Assembly (NCBI GenBank): GCA_030592145.1
Contig: JAUVKJ010000005.1
Coordinates: forward strand, 1 to 16,111
DNA from: Bacteroides sp.
GTDB lineage: Bacteria; Bacteroidota; Bacteroidia; Bacteroidales; SM23-62
Length of the DNA stretch: 16,111 nt
Reading direction: 5' to 3'
Each line of letters starts with the position of its first letter. Positions within the stretch are counted from its first letter, which is position 1. Position numbers and translations under genes: made by a program. Shown here one piece after another: positions 1 to 6,914 of this stretch. The notes below the pieces were generated by a model. It saw only the letters and a program-made list of their open reading frames with translations. It was not told where the DNA came from and made no database searches.

Positions 1-2
1 GG

Positions 3-290
3 ATCTGCGATCTCATCATGGCCACCAGGATCCCGCCGAAGCCTGAGAACCTGCTTGAACAGATCCTTTGCGATGCAAACCTTGACCACCTTGGCCGTGT
101 TGATTTCCTGATCCAGTCCGATAAGCTTTTCCAGGAATACCGGATAAGGCAGAAAATAAAGACTAAAAAAGATTGGAACAAATACCAGATCAATTTCCTC
201 GAAACACATGACTTCTACACCGATATTGCCAACAGGATGCGTGAAGTGCCCAAAGAACAGCAGATCGAAAACATCCGGCAGTTCTCCTGA
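3..290 (+). CDS. HD-domain phosphohydrolase-like protein, C-terminal part (5' end outside window)
   Basis: This is the last 95 codons of a gene that enters from the left. The frame is open from position 3, so the Met at 18 (in ICDLIMATRIPPKP) is probably internal and not the start. The peptide resembles the C-terminal half of small HD-superfamily metal-dependent phosphohydrolases common in Bacteroidota: a helix ending in I-M-A-T-R-I-P-x-K-P, then L-x-x-I-L-C-D-A-N-L-D-x-L-G-R-x-D-F, where the Asp residues would belong to the metal/phosphate site, then a basic, aromatic tail with W-x-x-Y-Q-x-x-F-L-x-x-H. The HD signature itself would lie upstream and cannot be seen, so substrate and reaction are unknown. 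The TGA stop (288-290) lies inside the first copy of a ~39-bp repeat, so the final residues are partly repeat-encoded. Family assignment is from memory of the motif; moderate confidence. Confidence 0.65.
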   Translation: MCDLIMATRIPPKPENLLEQILCDANLDHLGRVDFLIQSDKLFQEYRIRQKIKTKKDWNKYQINFLETHDFYTDIANRMREVPKEQQIENIRQFS

Positions 291-371
291 TATTTTTTGC
301 TGGTGCTGATTCTGGTGTTCGGCTCCTGATATTTTTCGTGAACCCGGATTCTGGTGTAAGTCCTGATATTT
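284..371. repeat. Short tandem array, ~39-bp imperfect unit, 2+ copies
   Basis: CTCCTGATATTTTT occurs at 284-297 and again at 323-336, and TCCTGATATTT occurs a third time at 361-371. The companion word GATTCTGGTGT occurs at 308-318 and 347-357. The first two units are therefore offset by exactly 39 bases, and the third start is 37 bases later. The array overlaps the TGA stop of the upstream gene and ends just before the proposed ilvE promoter. No transposase or CRISPR-like regularity is present. Confidence 0.75.
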
Positions 372-389
372 AATAATAGCCGGTCAGGG

Positions 390-420
390 TTGGCTATCTC
401 TCGTTTTATATCTAATTTTA
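390..420 (+). promoter_or_regulatory. Candidate Bacteroidota promoter for ilvE
   Basis: TTGG (390-393, -33-like) is separated by 19 bases from TAATTTTA (413-420), which fits TAnnTTTG except for its last base. A transcript starting a few bases downstream would have a ~20-nt leader before the ATG at 449. The tRNA-Asn gene in this window shows the same TTGG-N19 geometry. The match is by eye only. Confidence 0.4.
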
Positions 421-448
421 AGCTCTTTTAACAAATCCGTTTGAAACC

Positions 449-1465
449 ATGAACATTGACTGGCAAAACCTTCCGTTCGGCTACATGCCAAGCGATTATA
501 ATGTCCGCTGTTATTACCGTAACGGGAAGTGGGGGGAACTTGAGATCACTTCGGACGAATACATTCCCATGCACATTGCGGCCACTGCGCTTCATTACGG
601 TCAGGAATCCTTTGAGGGAATGAAGGCATACATGGGAAAGGACGGGAAGATCAGGCTTTTCCGATGGGAGGAAAACGCCAGGCGTATGCAGCGAAGCGCT
701 GCGGGAATAAAACTTGCGATAGTCCCGGAGGACCTGTTTCACAATGCCATTGTCAAGGCGGTCCAACTGAATAAAAGATTCATACCCCCCCACGGAACCG
801 GTGCATCCCTGTACATCCGTCCCCTTCTCGTGGGTACAGGCGCCGAAGTCGGGGTCAAGCCTGCCAGCGAGTACCTGTTCCTGGTTTTCGTCTCCCCCGT
901 CGGTCCCTATTTCAAGGAAGGCTTCAAACCCGTTGACATGATGATCTGCCGCGATTTTGACAGGGCTGCGCCCCTTGGTACCGGACATATTAAAGTAGGA
1001 GGGAATTATGCCGCCAGCCTGCTCTCTCTTGAGAAAGGGCACGATAAGGGATTTGCCTCTGTCATCTACCTGGATGCCTTAGAAAAGAAATACATCGATG
1101 AATGCGGTCCCGCAAACTTCTTCGGGATCAAGGGCAATACATATATCACACCGGATTCTGAAACCATCCTGCCATCGATCACCAACAATAGCCTCCAGAA
1201 ACTGGCTGTCCATATCGGCATGAAGGTCGAAAAACGGCCTGTTCCCCTGGAAGAGATCAGCGAATTTGACGAGGTGGGGGCCTGCGGAACCGCGGCCGTG
1301 ATCGCACCCATAAAAAGGATTGTCGACCCGGATACCGGTAAAACCTACGAATACTGTAAGGATGGCAACCCGGGGCCCCTCTCCGTAAAACTCTATAACA
1401 AACTGACTGCCATCCAGTACGGCGATGAACCGGATCCGTTCGACTGGATCGGGATCGTCGATTGA
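449..1465 (+). CDS. ilvE: Branched-chain amino acid aminotransferase (fold-type IV PLP enzyme)
   Basis: The 338-aa protein matches the class IV aminotransferase family, long (type II, eukaryote-like) BCAT form. It would catalyse the reversible last step of Ile, Leu and Val synthesis, with 2-oxoglutarate/glutamate as amino partner, in the cytoplasm. Visible signatures are A-L-H-Y-G-Q-E-x-F-E-G-M-K-A (47-60), Y-I-R-P (122-125), the Schiff-base Lys182 in G-H-I-K-V-G-G-N-Y-A (179-188), Glu218 in D-E-C-G-P-A-N-F-F, which should contact the PLP ring nitrogen, L-P-S-I-T-N-N-S (241-248), and C-G-T-A-A-V-I (279-285), which should hold the cofactor phosphate. Length is normal for the type. The ATG at 449 precedes the conserved N-terminal I-D-W; there is no clear Shine-Dalgarno. 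It appears to be transcribed alone from the promoter at 390-420, with 113 bases before ftsX. Some type II homologues accept other hydrophobic amino acids, so exact specificity is inferred. Confidence 0.93.
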   Translation: MNIDWQNLPFGYMPSDYNVRCYYRNGKWGELEITSDEYIPMHIAATALHYGQESFEGMKAYMGKDGKIRLFRWEENARRMQRSAAGIKLAIVPEDLFHNAIVKAVQLNKRFIPPHGTGASLYIRPLLVGTGAEVGVKPASEYLFLVFVSPVGPYFKEGFKPVDMMICRDFDRAAPLGTGHIKVGGNYAASLLSLEKGHDKGFASVIYLDALEKKYIDECGPANFFGIKGNTYITPDSETILPSITNNSLQKLAVHIGMKVEKRPVPLEEISEFDEVGACGTAAVIAPIKRIVDPDTGKTYEYCKDGNPGPLSVKLYNKLTAIQYGDEPDPFDWIGIVD

Positions 1466-1550
1466 TTCCCCAATATTATAATACGTCCCGTTTTGGTTCC
1501 CGGTTGAATATTTTCACCGCCTCAACCTAAGATATTTACATTGAATTGTT

Positions 1551-1558
1551 TATTTTTG
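1551..1558 (+). promoter_or_regulatory. Candidate -7 element (TATTTTTG) of the ftsX operon
   Basis: TATTTTTG fits the Bacteroidota -7 consensus TAnnTTTG exactly. No good -33 TTTG is present 19-21 bases upstream (TAAG at 1528-1531). Transcription would begin around 1565, just before the ATG at 1579. This element lies inside the extra codons that would be added by the in-frame TTG at 1546, which argues against that upstream start. Confidence 0.45.
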
Positions 1559-1578
1559 TGCATTCCGAGAAATCGCCG

Positions 1579-2457
1579 ATGAAAAAGCAAGACACAAGCA
1601 TAACGAGAAGAAAATTAAGAAGTTCCTATGCAACTTCCATCATCAGTATTTCGCTGGTGCTTTTTCTTCTGGGACTTGTGGGACTGCTCCTGTTGAATAC
1701 CCGGCGCCTTAGTACCCATGTACTTGAGAACCTCGGCTTTTCGATCGTCCTGAAAGATGACGCCAAGGAGGTTGACATTATCCGCCTCCAGAAAAACCTG
1801 GACACCAAGGTCTATGTGAAATCGACCGATTTTATCACAAAGGAAGAGGCCGCCCGGGAAACCGCTGAAGAACTTGGAGAGGATTTTATAGAGTTTCTGG
1901 GATACAATCCCCTGCCTGCCACCATCCTTGTGAAGTTCTATGCCAAATATGCCAACCCCGACAGCATTGCTGCCATTCAAAAAGAACTGCAGCGCTTCGA
2001 AGAAGTGGACGAGATGAGGTACCAGGAGTCGCTGATCCACCTGGTCAATGAGAACGTCCGAAAAATCAGCCTGATCATCCTGGCCTTCAGCGCCGTCATG
2101 CTCTTTATCGCCATTGCTCTTGTTAACAACACCATCCGCATGAGCGTGTACGCGCGGCGCTTCCTGATCAATACCATGCAGCTTGTGGGTGCCACCCACT
2201 CCTTCATCCGCAAACCCTTTCTTTTGCGTAGCGCCGGACACGGGATCTATGCCTCAATCATTGCCATTCTCCTTCTGGTGGGGGTGATCTACATTATCCA
2301 GCAGGAATTCATGGAGGTGATCAGTTTTGAAGACATTGATATCCTGGGTATTCTGTTCCTTCTGGTGATCATTTTCGGAATCGTATTGAACTGGATATCC
2401 ACATATTTCGCAATTAATAAATATCTTCGTATGAAATCCGATGATCTGTATTATTAA
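1579..2457 (+). CDS. ftsX: Cell division protein FtsX (permease-like subunit)
   Basis: The 292-aa protein has the FtsX layout: a short basic cytoplasmic N-terminus, TM1 at about 19-39, an extracytoplasmic domain of about 120 residues with the S-I-V-L-K-D-D start of the FtsX extracellular fold (about 55-61), then TM2 (about 163-183), TM3 (about 222-241) and TM4 (about 255-275). FtsX partners the ATPase FtsE at the divisome and transmits its activity across the membrane to cell-wall hydrolases. ftsE is not in this window; in Bacteroidota the two genes are often apart. I chose ATG 1579 over an in-frame TTG at 1546, because the TTG extension would contain the likely -7 promoter element and adds residues not expected before the M-K-K start. 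It is the first gene of a co-directional run; the next gene starts 11 bases after its stop. Confidence 0.9.
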   Translation: MKKQDTSITRRKLRSSYATSIISISLVLFLLGLVGLLLLNTRRLSTHVLENLGFSIVLKDDAKEVDIIRLQKNLDTKVYVKSTDFITKEEAARETAEELGEDFIEFLGYNPLPATILVKFYAKYANPDSIAAIQKELQRFEEVDEMRYQESLIHLVNENVRKISLIILAFSAVMLFIAIALVNNTIRMSVYARRFLINTMQLVGATHSFIRKPFLLRSAGHGIYASIIAILLLVGVIYIIQQEFMEVISFEDIDILGILFLLVIIFGIVLNWISTYFAINKYLRMKSDDLYY

Positions 2458-2468
2458 TATTAATTACC

Positions 2469-2729
2469 ATGGCAAAAAAGAAACCCGAACAGGAAGGCCC
2501 TGATTTTCCATTGCAAAAAGAAAATTACATTTTACTGATCATTGGTTTTGCCATCATTATGATCGGCTTCCTCCTGATGATGGGAGGGAAATCAGATGAC
2601 CCTGACGTTTTCAATCCCGAAATATTTAACTTCAGAAGAATCACCCTTGCCCCCATCGTGGTCCTTTTCGGATTTGTATTCGAGATATGGGCCATTATGA
2701 AAAAACCAAAAGAAGAGAAATCCGAGTAG
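2469..2729 (+). CDS. DUF3098 family small membrane protein
   Basis: The 86-aa protein has two predicted membrane helices (about 20-38 and 59-76) joined by a conserved loop that contains D-D-P-x-V-F-N-P-E-I-F-x-F-R-R-I-T-L-A-P. The loop and the family are typical of Bacteroidota, where I recall this protein encoded between ftsX and uppP, as here. Both tails are charged (K-K-K-P-E near the start, K-K-P-K-E-E-K at the end). No enzyme motif is visible and its function is unknown. Its place between a divisome component and the undecaprenyl-diphosphate phosphatase suggests a role in envelope growth, but that is inference from position only. The TAG stop (2727-2729) directly abuts the ATG of uppP at 2730, so translation is probably coupled. 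Confidence 0.85.
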   Translation: MAKKKPEQEGPDFPLQKENYILLIIGFAIIMIGFLLMMGGKSDDPDVFNPEIFNFRRITLAPIVVLFGFVFEIWAIMKKPKEEKSE

Positions 2730-3521
2730 ATGAACTGGATTGAGGCCTTGATCCTTGGACTGGTCCAGGGATTTACAGAATTCCTTCCGGTTAGCAGCAG
2801 CGGGCACCTGGAAATAGGGAAAGTAATTTTGCAGATCGAAGCAAAGGAAAACCTGACATTCTCGATTGTCGTACACGGGGCAACCGTTCTGAGCATATTG
2901 ATTGTATTTTACCGCGACCTTCGCGACCTGCTTGCGCGTGCCCTGCGATTCGAGTATAACGAATCCAGCTCCTACCTTCTGAAACTTCTGCTTTCAATGG
3001 TCCCTGTGGGTATCGTGGGATTATTCCTGAGAGACCAGGTGGAATCATTCTTCACCGGCAATCTGGTTTTCGTGGGCGCCATGCTCCTGGTAACGGCCAC
3101 CCTTCTTGTGATCACCAATTTTATGCCTTCCGGAGTACGAAAGATCAGCTTCCTGAATGCCCTTATCATCGGGGTTACCCAGGCTCTTGCCGTGCTGCCC
3201 GGGATCTCTCGCTCGGGCGCGACCATCAGCACTGCCCTTTTCCTCGGAATCCGGCGCGATGAAGCAGCCCGGTTCTCATTCCTCATGGTGATCCTGCCCA
3301 TCCTGGCGGCCAATTTCCTGGACCTGGCGGACATGGAGCCTGCCGGGGCGGGATCCATCGGGTGGGTCCCCCTGCTTGTGGGTTTTGCGGCTGCATTTAT
3401 CTCCGGACTCATCGCCTGTAAATGGATGCTCTCGATCGTTCGAAAAGGAAAACTGTTGTATTTCGGCATTTACTGCCTGGTTATCGGAACCATCGCCATC
3501 GCTGCCGGACTCCTGCAATGA
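2730..3521 (+). CDS. uppP: Undecaprenyl-diphosphate phosphatase UppP (BacA)
   Basis: The 263-aa, very hydrophobic integral membrane protein removes the terminal phosphate from undecaprenyl diphosphate, regenerating the lipid carrier used for peptidoglycan and other surface polymers. Its activity can give bacitracin resistance. Both family signatures are present: Q-G-F-T-E (13-17) followed by F-L-P-V-S-S-S-G-H (18-26, with the conserved His26), and P-G-I-S-R-S-G-A-T-I-S (157-167, with Arg161). Length is normal for the family (about 260-290). The ATG follows the preceding stop with no gap, and the TGA stop overlaps the truB start (ATGA at 3518-3521), so the gene is tightly packed in the operon. 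No oddities seen. Confidence 0.95.
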   Translation: MNWIEALILGLVQGFTEFLPVSSSGHLEIGKVILQIEAKENLTFSIVVHGATVLSILIVFYRDLRDLLARALRFEYNESSSYLLKLLLSMVPVGIVGLFLRDQVESFFTGNLVFVGAMLLVTATLLVITNFMPSGVRKISFLNALIIGVTQALAVLPGISRSGATISTALFLGIRRDEAARFSFLMVILPILAANFLDLADMEPAGAGSIGWVPLLVGFAAAFISGLIACKWMLSIVRKGKLLYFGIYCLVIGTIAIAAGLLQ

Positions 3522-4222
3522 AAGTATTGGACCCTCATACGGATTTTATCAAAGGCGCCGTCCTGCTGATCGACAAACCCGCGGACTGGTCCTCCTTCGA
3601 TGTGGTTAAAAAGATCCGCAACCTGCTGTGCATTAAGCTCGGGGTAAAAAAGATCAAGGTCGGACATGCAGGTACTCTGGATCCGCTGGCCACCGGACTT
3701 ATGATCATCTGCACGGGCAAGGCAACCAAAGAGATCGAATCCTACCAGGGAATGCAAAAGGAATACGAAGCCATTATCAGGCTCGGCCAGACTACCCCCT
3801 CCTTCGACCTTGAAACAGAAGTGGACAAGGAATACCCGACGGAACATATCACTGAAAAGGTCATCCTGAACTTGTTTCAGGACCTCATTGGTGAATCCGA
3901 GCAGATCCCCCCGATATTTTCCGCAAAACGCTTCCAGGGAAAACGGGCCTATGATTTTGCACGCCAGGGCAAGGAACTGGAGATGAGACCCGTACGGATC
4001 ACCATCTACAAAATAGAACTTCTCGGTTTGCAGGGACAGGAGCTCAGGCTGAGGATCCTTTGCAGCAAGGGGACCTACATACGGGCTCTTGCACGGGACC
4101 TGGGTCATGCCCTTGGCAGCGGAGCTTTCCTGGCCGTACTCCGGAGAACCGCCATTGGGCATTATTCCGTTAAAGATGCCCTGGTTCCAATAAAATTTGA
4201 AGAAATGTTAAACAATATGTAA
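3518..4222 (+). CDS. truB: tRNA pseudouridine(55) synthase TruB
   Basis: The 234-aa enzyme isomerises U55 in the T-loop of tRNAs to pseudouridine. Visible motifs are L-L-I-D-K-P (16-21), G-H-A-G-T-L-D-P-L-A-T-G (49-60) with catalytic Asp55, I-P-P-I-F-S-A-K (130-137), G-K-R-A-Y-D-F-A-R-Q-G (141-151) and S-K-G-T-Y-I-R-A-L-A-R-D-L-G (183-196). It lacks a long C-terminal PUA extension, as in the short Bacteroidota form. The reading frame is open further upstream, but ATG 3518 gives the ATGA overlap with uppP and the family N-terminus, so I chose it. Residues 114-125 (K-V-I-L-N-L-F-Q-D-L-I-G) are encoded by DNA containing a perfect dyad (3864-3882) that looks like a widespread intergenic palindromic repeat. 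From memory, the segment aligns with other Bacteroidota TruB without a length change. Confidence 0.94.
   Translation: MKVLDPHTDFIKGAVLLIDKPADWSSFDVVKKIRNLLCIKLGVKKIKVGHAGTLDPLATGLMIICTGKATKEIESYQGMQKEYEAIIRLGQTTPSFDLETEVDKEYPTEHITEKVILNLFQDLIGESEQIPPIFSAKRFQGKRAYDFARQGKELEMRPVRITIYKIELLGLQGQELRLRILCSKGTYIRALARDLGHALGSGAFLAVLRRTAIGHYSVKDALVPIKFEEMLNNM
3864..3882. repeat. REP-like palindrome inside truB
   Basis: TCCTGAA (3864-3870), loop CTTGT, TTCAGGA (3876-3882): a perfect 7-bp inverted repeat with a 5-base loop. The word CCTGAACTTGTTTCAGG is one I recall as the core of a dispersed palindromic repeat that, when translated, gives L-N-L-F-Q-D/H-L on one strand and K-Q-V-R/Q-D-D on the other. 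Here it is read in frame as I-L-N-L-F-Q-D-L within truB. Only this one copy was found in the window. Confidence 0.6.
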
Positions 4223-4284
4223 CTATTCGGGTTTTCTTACGTATAAGGGTACTCGTTTAAATAAGTCCGAAACAATAATCTCAG

Positions 4285-5334
4285 ATGAAATTATCTCAAT
4301 ACAGGTACAATTTACCGGAAAACCTGATCTCAAAATATCCTTCCGGGAACCGCGATGAATCCAGGCTGATGGTTCTGGACCGGAAAACCGGAAAGGTTGA
4401 TCACAAAGTATTCAAAGATGTATTGGGTTTCTTTGTTGATAAGGATGTACTGGTTTTTAACAACACAAAGGTTTTCCCGGCCCGCCTTTTCGGTAATAAG
4501 GAAAAAACAGGAGCAGAGATCGAGGTCTTCCTGCTCAGGGAACTGAATCGTGAGCAGAGGTTATGGGATGTGCTGGTTGACCCTGCCCGCAAGATCCGGA
4601 TCGGAAATAAGCTGTATTTCGGCGAAGAGGATGTACTGGTTGCCGAGGTCATCGACAATACCACCTCCCGCGGACGCACTCTGCGTTTTCTCTATGACGG
4701 GGACTACGATGATTTTAAAAAAACCCTTTACCGTCTGGGTAAGACGCCCCTCCCGAAATTCATCCAGAGAAGCGTTGAGCCGGAAGACCGCGAACGCTAC
4801 CAGACGGTATTTGCCAAACATGAAGGTGCCGTGGCAGCCCCGACGGCAGGTATGCATTTCAGCAAGCAACTTCTGAAACGGCTTGAAATAAAGGGATGTG
4901 AATTTTCCTTTATCACGCTGCATGTCGGACTGGGTAATTTCAGGACCGTCGACGTTGAGGACCTTACCAAGCATAAAATGGATTCCGAGCGGATCATCAT
5001 TCCCGATGAAGCCACCCAGGTGGTCAATGAGGCCAAGGAGCGTAAAAGCAAGATCTGCGCGGTGGGCACAACCGTGATGAGGACCCTTGAAAGCTCTGTT
5101 TCCACGGCAGGCCATCTGAAACCCTTCGACGGGTGGACCAATAAATTCATATTCCCTCCGTATAAATTCAGAATCGCCGACATGATGATATCGAATTTTC
5201 ATCTGCCGGTGTCAACCCTGCTAATGATGGTCTCGGCCTTTGCCGGTTATGATTTCCTGATGGATTGTTACCAGATTGCCATCAAGGAAAAATACCGCTT
5301 CGGAACTTACGGCGATGCGATGCTTATAGTTTAG
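4285..5334 (+). CDS. queA: S-adenosylmethionine:tRNA ribosyltransferase-isomerase QueA
   Basis: The 349-aa enzyme transfers and isomerises the ribosyl group of SAM onto preQ1 at tRNA position 34, forming epoxyqueuosine in the queuosine pathway. The sequence carries the family motifs in order: [13 protein letters not shown] (18-30), [12 protein letters not shown] (57-68), A-A-P-T-A-G-M-H-F (184-192), L-H-V-G-L-G-N-F (212-219), [16 protein letters not shown] (304-319) and the C-terminal [12 protein letters not shown]. Length matches the usual 340-360 aa. ATG 4285 opens with M-K-L-S-Q-Y, the normal start for this family. It lies 62 bases after truB, another tRNA-modifying gene; no terminator or convincing promoter is visible in that gap, so co-transcription is likely. 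Queuosine biosynthesis genes other than queA are not in the window. Confidence 0.95.
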   Translation: MKLSQYRYNLPENLISKYPSGNRDESRLMVLDRKTGKVDHKVFKDVLGFFVDKDVLVFNNTKVFPARLFGNKEKTGAEIEVFLLRELNREQRLWDVLVDPARKIRIGNKLYFGEEDVLVAEVIDNTTSRGRTLRFLYDGDYDDFKKTLYRLGKTPLPKFIQRSVEPEDRERYQTVFAKHEGAVAAPTAGMHFSKQLLKRLEIKGCEFSFITLHVGLGNFRTVDVEDLTKHKMDSERIIIPDEATQVVNEAKERKSKICAVGTTVMRTLESSVSTAGHLKPFDGWTNKFIFPPYKFRIADMMISNFHLPVSTLLMMVSAFAGYDFLMDCYQIAIKEKYRFGTYGDAMLIV

Positions 5335-5393
5335 TGAAGAGTCAGCAGTGTTGAGTGAACCGAAACCCGAGCTGGAGTGTTAGTTACAATCTG

Positions 5394-6914
5394 ATGCCGA
5401 TACTTAGTTCCATAGTTAACTGGGTGAATACCAAACGGCTTCACCAGATCGACCTGTTCAGGAAGTATCCCAGTGATGTTCAGAGGGAAGAACTTATGAA
5501 ATTACTGGGGGAAGCCGGGGGCACCTGGTTCGGGGAAAAGCATGGTTTCTCTGAAATTACGAGTATTGAGCAATTCCAGGAACGTGTACCCCTGAGTTCA
5601 TATGAAGACCTGAAGCCTTTGATTAAAAGGGTTATGGAAGGGGAAAAGAACCTGCTCTGGCCAAGTGAAGTGAAATGGTTCGCAAAGTCATCCGGAACCA
5701 CATCCGACAAAAGCAAGTTCATCCCGGTCAGCTGGGAGGCCCTGGAAGACTGCCACTTCAGGGGCGGAAAGGACATCCTGGCGATCTATCACCAGAACTA
5801 CCCGGACAATAAACTGCTCACTGGAAAGGGACTCACACTTGGCGGGAGCCACCAGATCAGTTCCTATTCGAATCAATCCTTTTACGGAGACCTTTCTGCC
5901 ATCCTTATCGAAAACATACCGTTCTGGGCTGATTTTATCCGCACTCCGAGCCAGGATGTTGCCCTTATGGCTGAATGGGAGGAAAAAATGGATGTGATCA
6001 CCCGGCAGACCATACGTGACAATGTCACCAGCCTGGCTGGTGTACCTTCCTGGAACCTGGTCCTGATAAAACACATACTGGAATTCACCGGGAAGAAAAA
6101 CCTGTTGGAAGTCTGGCCCAACCTTGAATTATTCATCCACGGGGGAGTAAGTTTCACGCCATACCGTGACCAGTTCCAGAAACTGATTCCATCGGACCAG
6201 ATGCACTATTTAGAGGTATACAATGCATCGGAAGGACATTTTGCAACCCAGGATGAGCCAGGGCGTGACGATATGCTGCTGATGTTAGATTACGGGGTAT
6301 TCTTTGAATTCGTCCCTGCGGGTAAGGTTTCGGATCCGGGCGCCAGGGCTCTGACCCTGGACGATGTTGTCCCGGGCGAAAATTACGCCATTGTAATATC
6401 AACCAACGGAGGATTATGGAGATACCTGATCGGGGATACCGTAGTATTCACCTCAACCTTTCCGCACAAGATCAAGATATCCGGGCGAACCAAGCACTTC
6501 ATTAATGCTTTCGGGGAAGAGGTGATCATTGAAAATGCGGAGAAAGCGCTCGACATTGCCTGCACAAAAACCGGTTCGGTGATCCATGAATACACAGCGG
6601 CACCCATTTATATTGGAGATGACCGGAAGGGATCCCATGAATGGCTGATCGAATTTGAAAAACCTCCTGCCGACCTTGACTATTTCACCTCCGTGCTTGA
6701 CAATGCCCTCTGCTCGATCAACTCTGATTACGAAGCCAAGCGGTATAAAAGCATCACCCTTGAGATGCCTACTGTACGAAACATGCCCCGTGGTACGTTC
6801 TTTCACTGGTTACGCGTGAAAGGAAAACTGGGCGGACAGAACAAGGTGCCCAGGCTATCGAATGACAGAAAATATGTTGATGAGATCCTTTCCCTCGATA
6901 CAGTAAGCGGATAA
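5394..6914 (+). CDS. GH3 family acyl-adenylating / acid-amido synthetase-like protein
   Basis: The 506-aa protein belongs to the GH3 (auxin-responsive promoter) family within the ANL adenylating-enzyme superfamily. Plant members adenylate a carboxylic acid hormone and join it to an amino acid; substrates of bacterial members are largely unknown. The three nucleotide-binding motifs are intact: S-S-G-T-T-S-D-K-S-K (99-108), Y-N-A-S-E-G-H-F-A (276-284) and Y-L-I-G-D-T-V (344-350) followed by G-R-T-K-H-F-I-N-A-F-G-E-E-V (364-377). A C-terminal G-G-Q-N-K-V-P-R (480-487) carries the conserved Lys. Length is normal. The frame is open from a GTG at 5355, but ATG 5394 gives the expected M-P-I-L-S-S-I-V start. 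It lies 59 bases after queA, and its TAA directly abuts the next ATG. Such genes are common in Bacteroidota; an envelope or small-molecule role is inference. Confidence 0.88.
   Translation: MPILSSIVNWVNTKRLHQIDLFRKYPSDVQREELMKLLGEAGGTWFGEKHGFSEITSIEQFQERVPLSSYEDLKPLIKRVMEGEKNLLWPSEVKWFAKSSGTTSDKSKFIPVSWEALEDCHFRGGKDILAIYHQNYPDNKLLTGKGLTLGGSHQISSYSNQSFYGDLSAILIENIPFWADFIRTPSQDVALMAEWEEKMDVITRQTIRDNVTSLAGVPSWNLVLIKHILEFTGKKNLLEVWPNLELFIHGGVSFTPYRDQFQKLIPSDQMHYLEVYNASEGHFATQDEPGRDDMLLMLDYGVFFEFVPAGKVSDPGARALTLDDVVPGENYAIVISTNGGLWRYLIGDTVVFTSTFPHKIKISGRTKHFINAFGEEVIIENAEKALDIACTKTGSVIHEYTAAPIYIGDDRKGSHEWLIEFEKPPADLDYFTSVLDNALCSINSDYEAKRYKSITLEMPTVRNMPRGTFFHWLRVKGKLGGQNKVPRLSNDRKYVDEILSLDTVSG

Noticed and set aside
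284..371. CRISPR array
   Set aside because: Only two to three imperfect units with related, not unique, spacer sequence and no cas genes.
428..1042. 204-codon open frame antisense to ilvE
   Set aside because: It is a mirror of a well-supported enzyme gene, with no motif or start context of its own.
1495..1522. Possible terminator hairpin between ilvE and ftsX (CGGTTGAA...TTTCACCG)
   Set aside because: The stem has a mismatch and a wobble, and no T-run follows.
3470..4162. 230-codon open frame antisense to truB and the uppP end
   Set aside because: It lies wholly over two strongly supported genes and shows no family motif; its K-Q-V-Q-D-D piece is the other strand of the palindromic repeat.
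4237..4262. Similarity between the truB-queA gap and 7700-7722 (AAGGG-TACTCG-TTTA)
   Set aside because: Only short interrupted matches, one copy being coding sequence; no structure supports a repeat.
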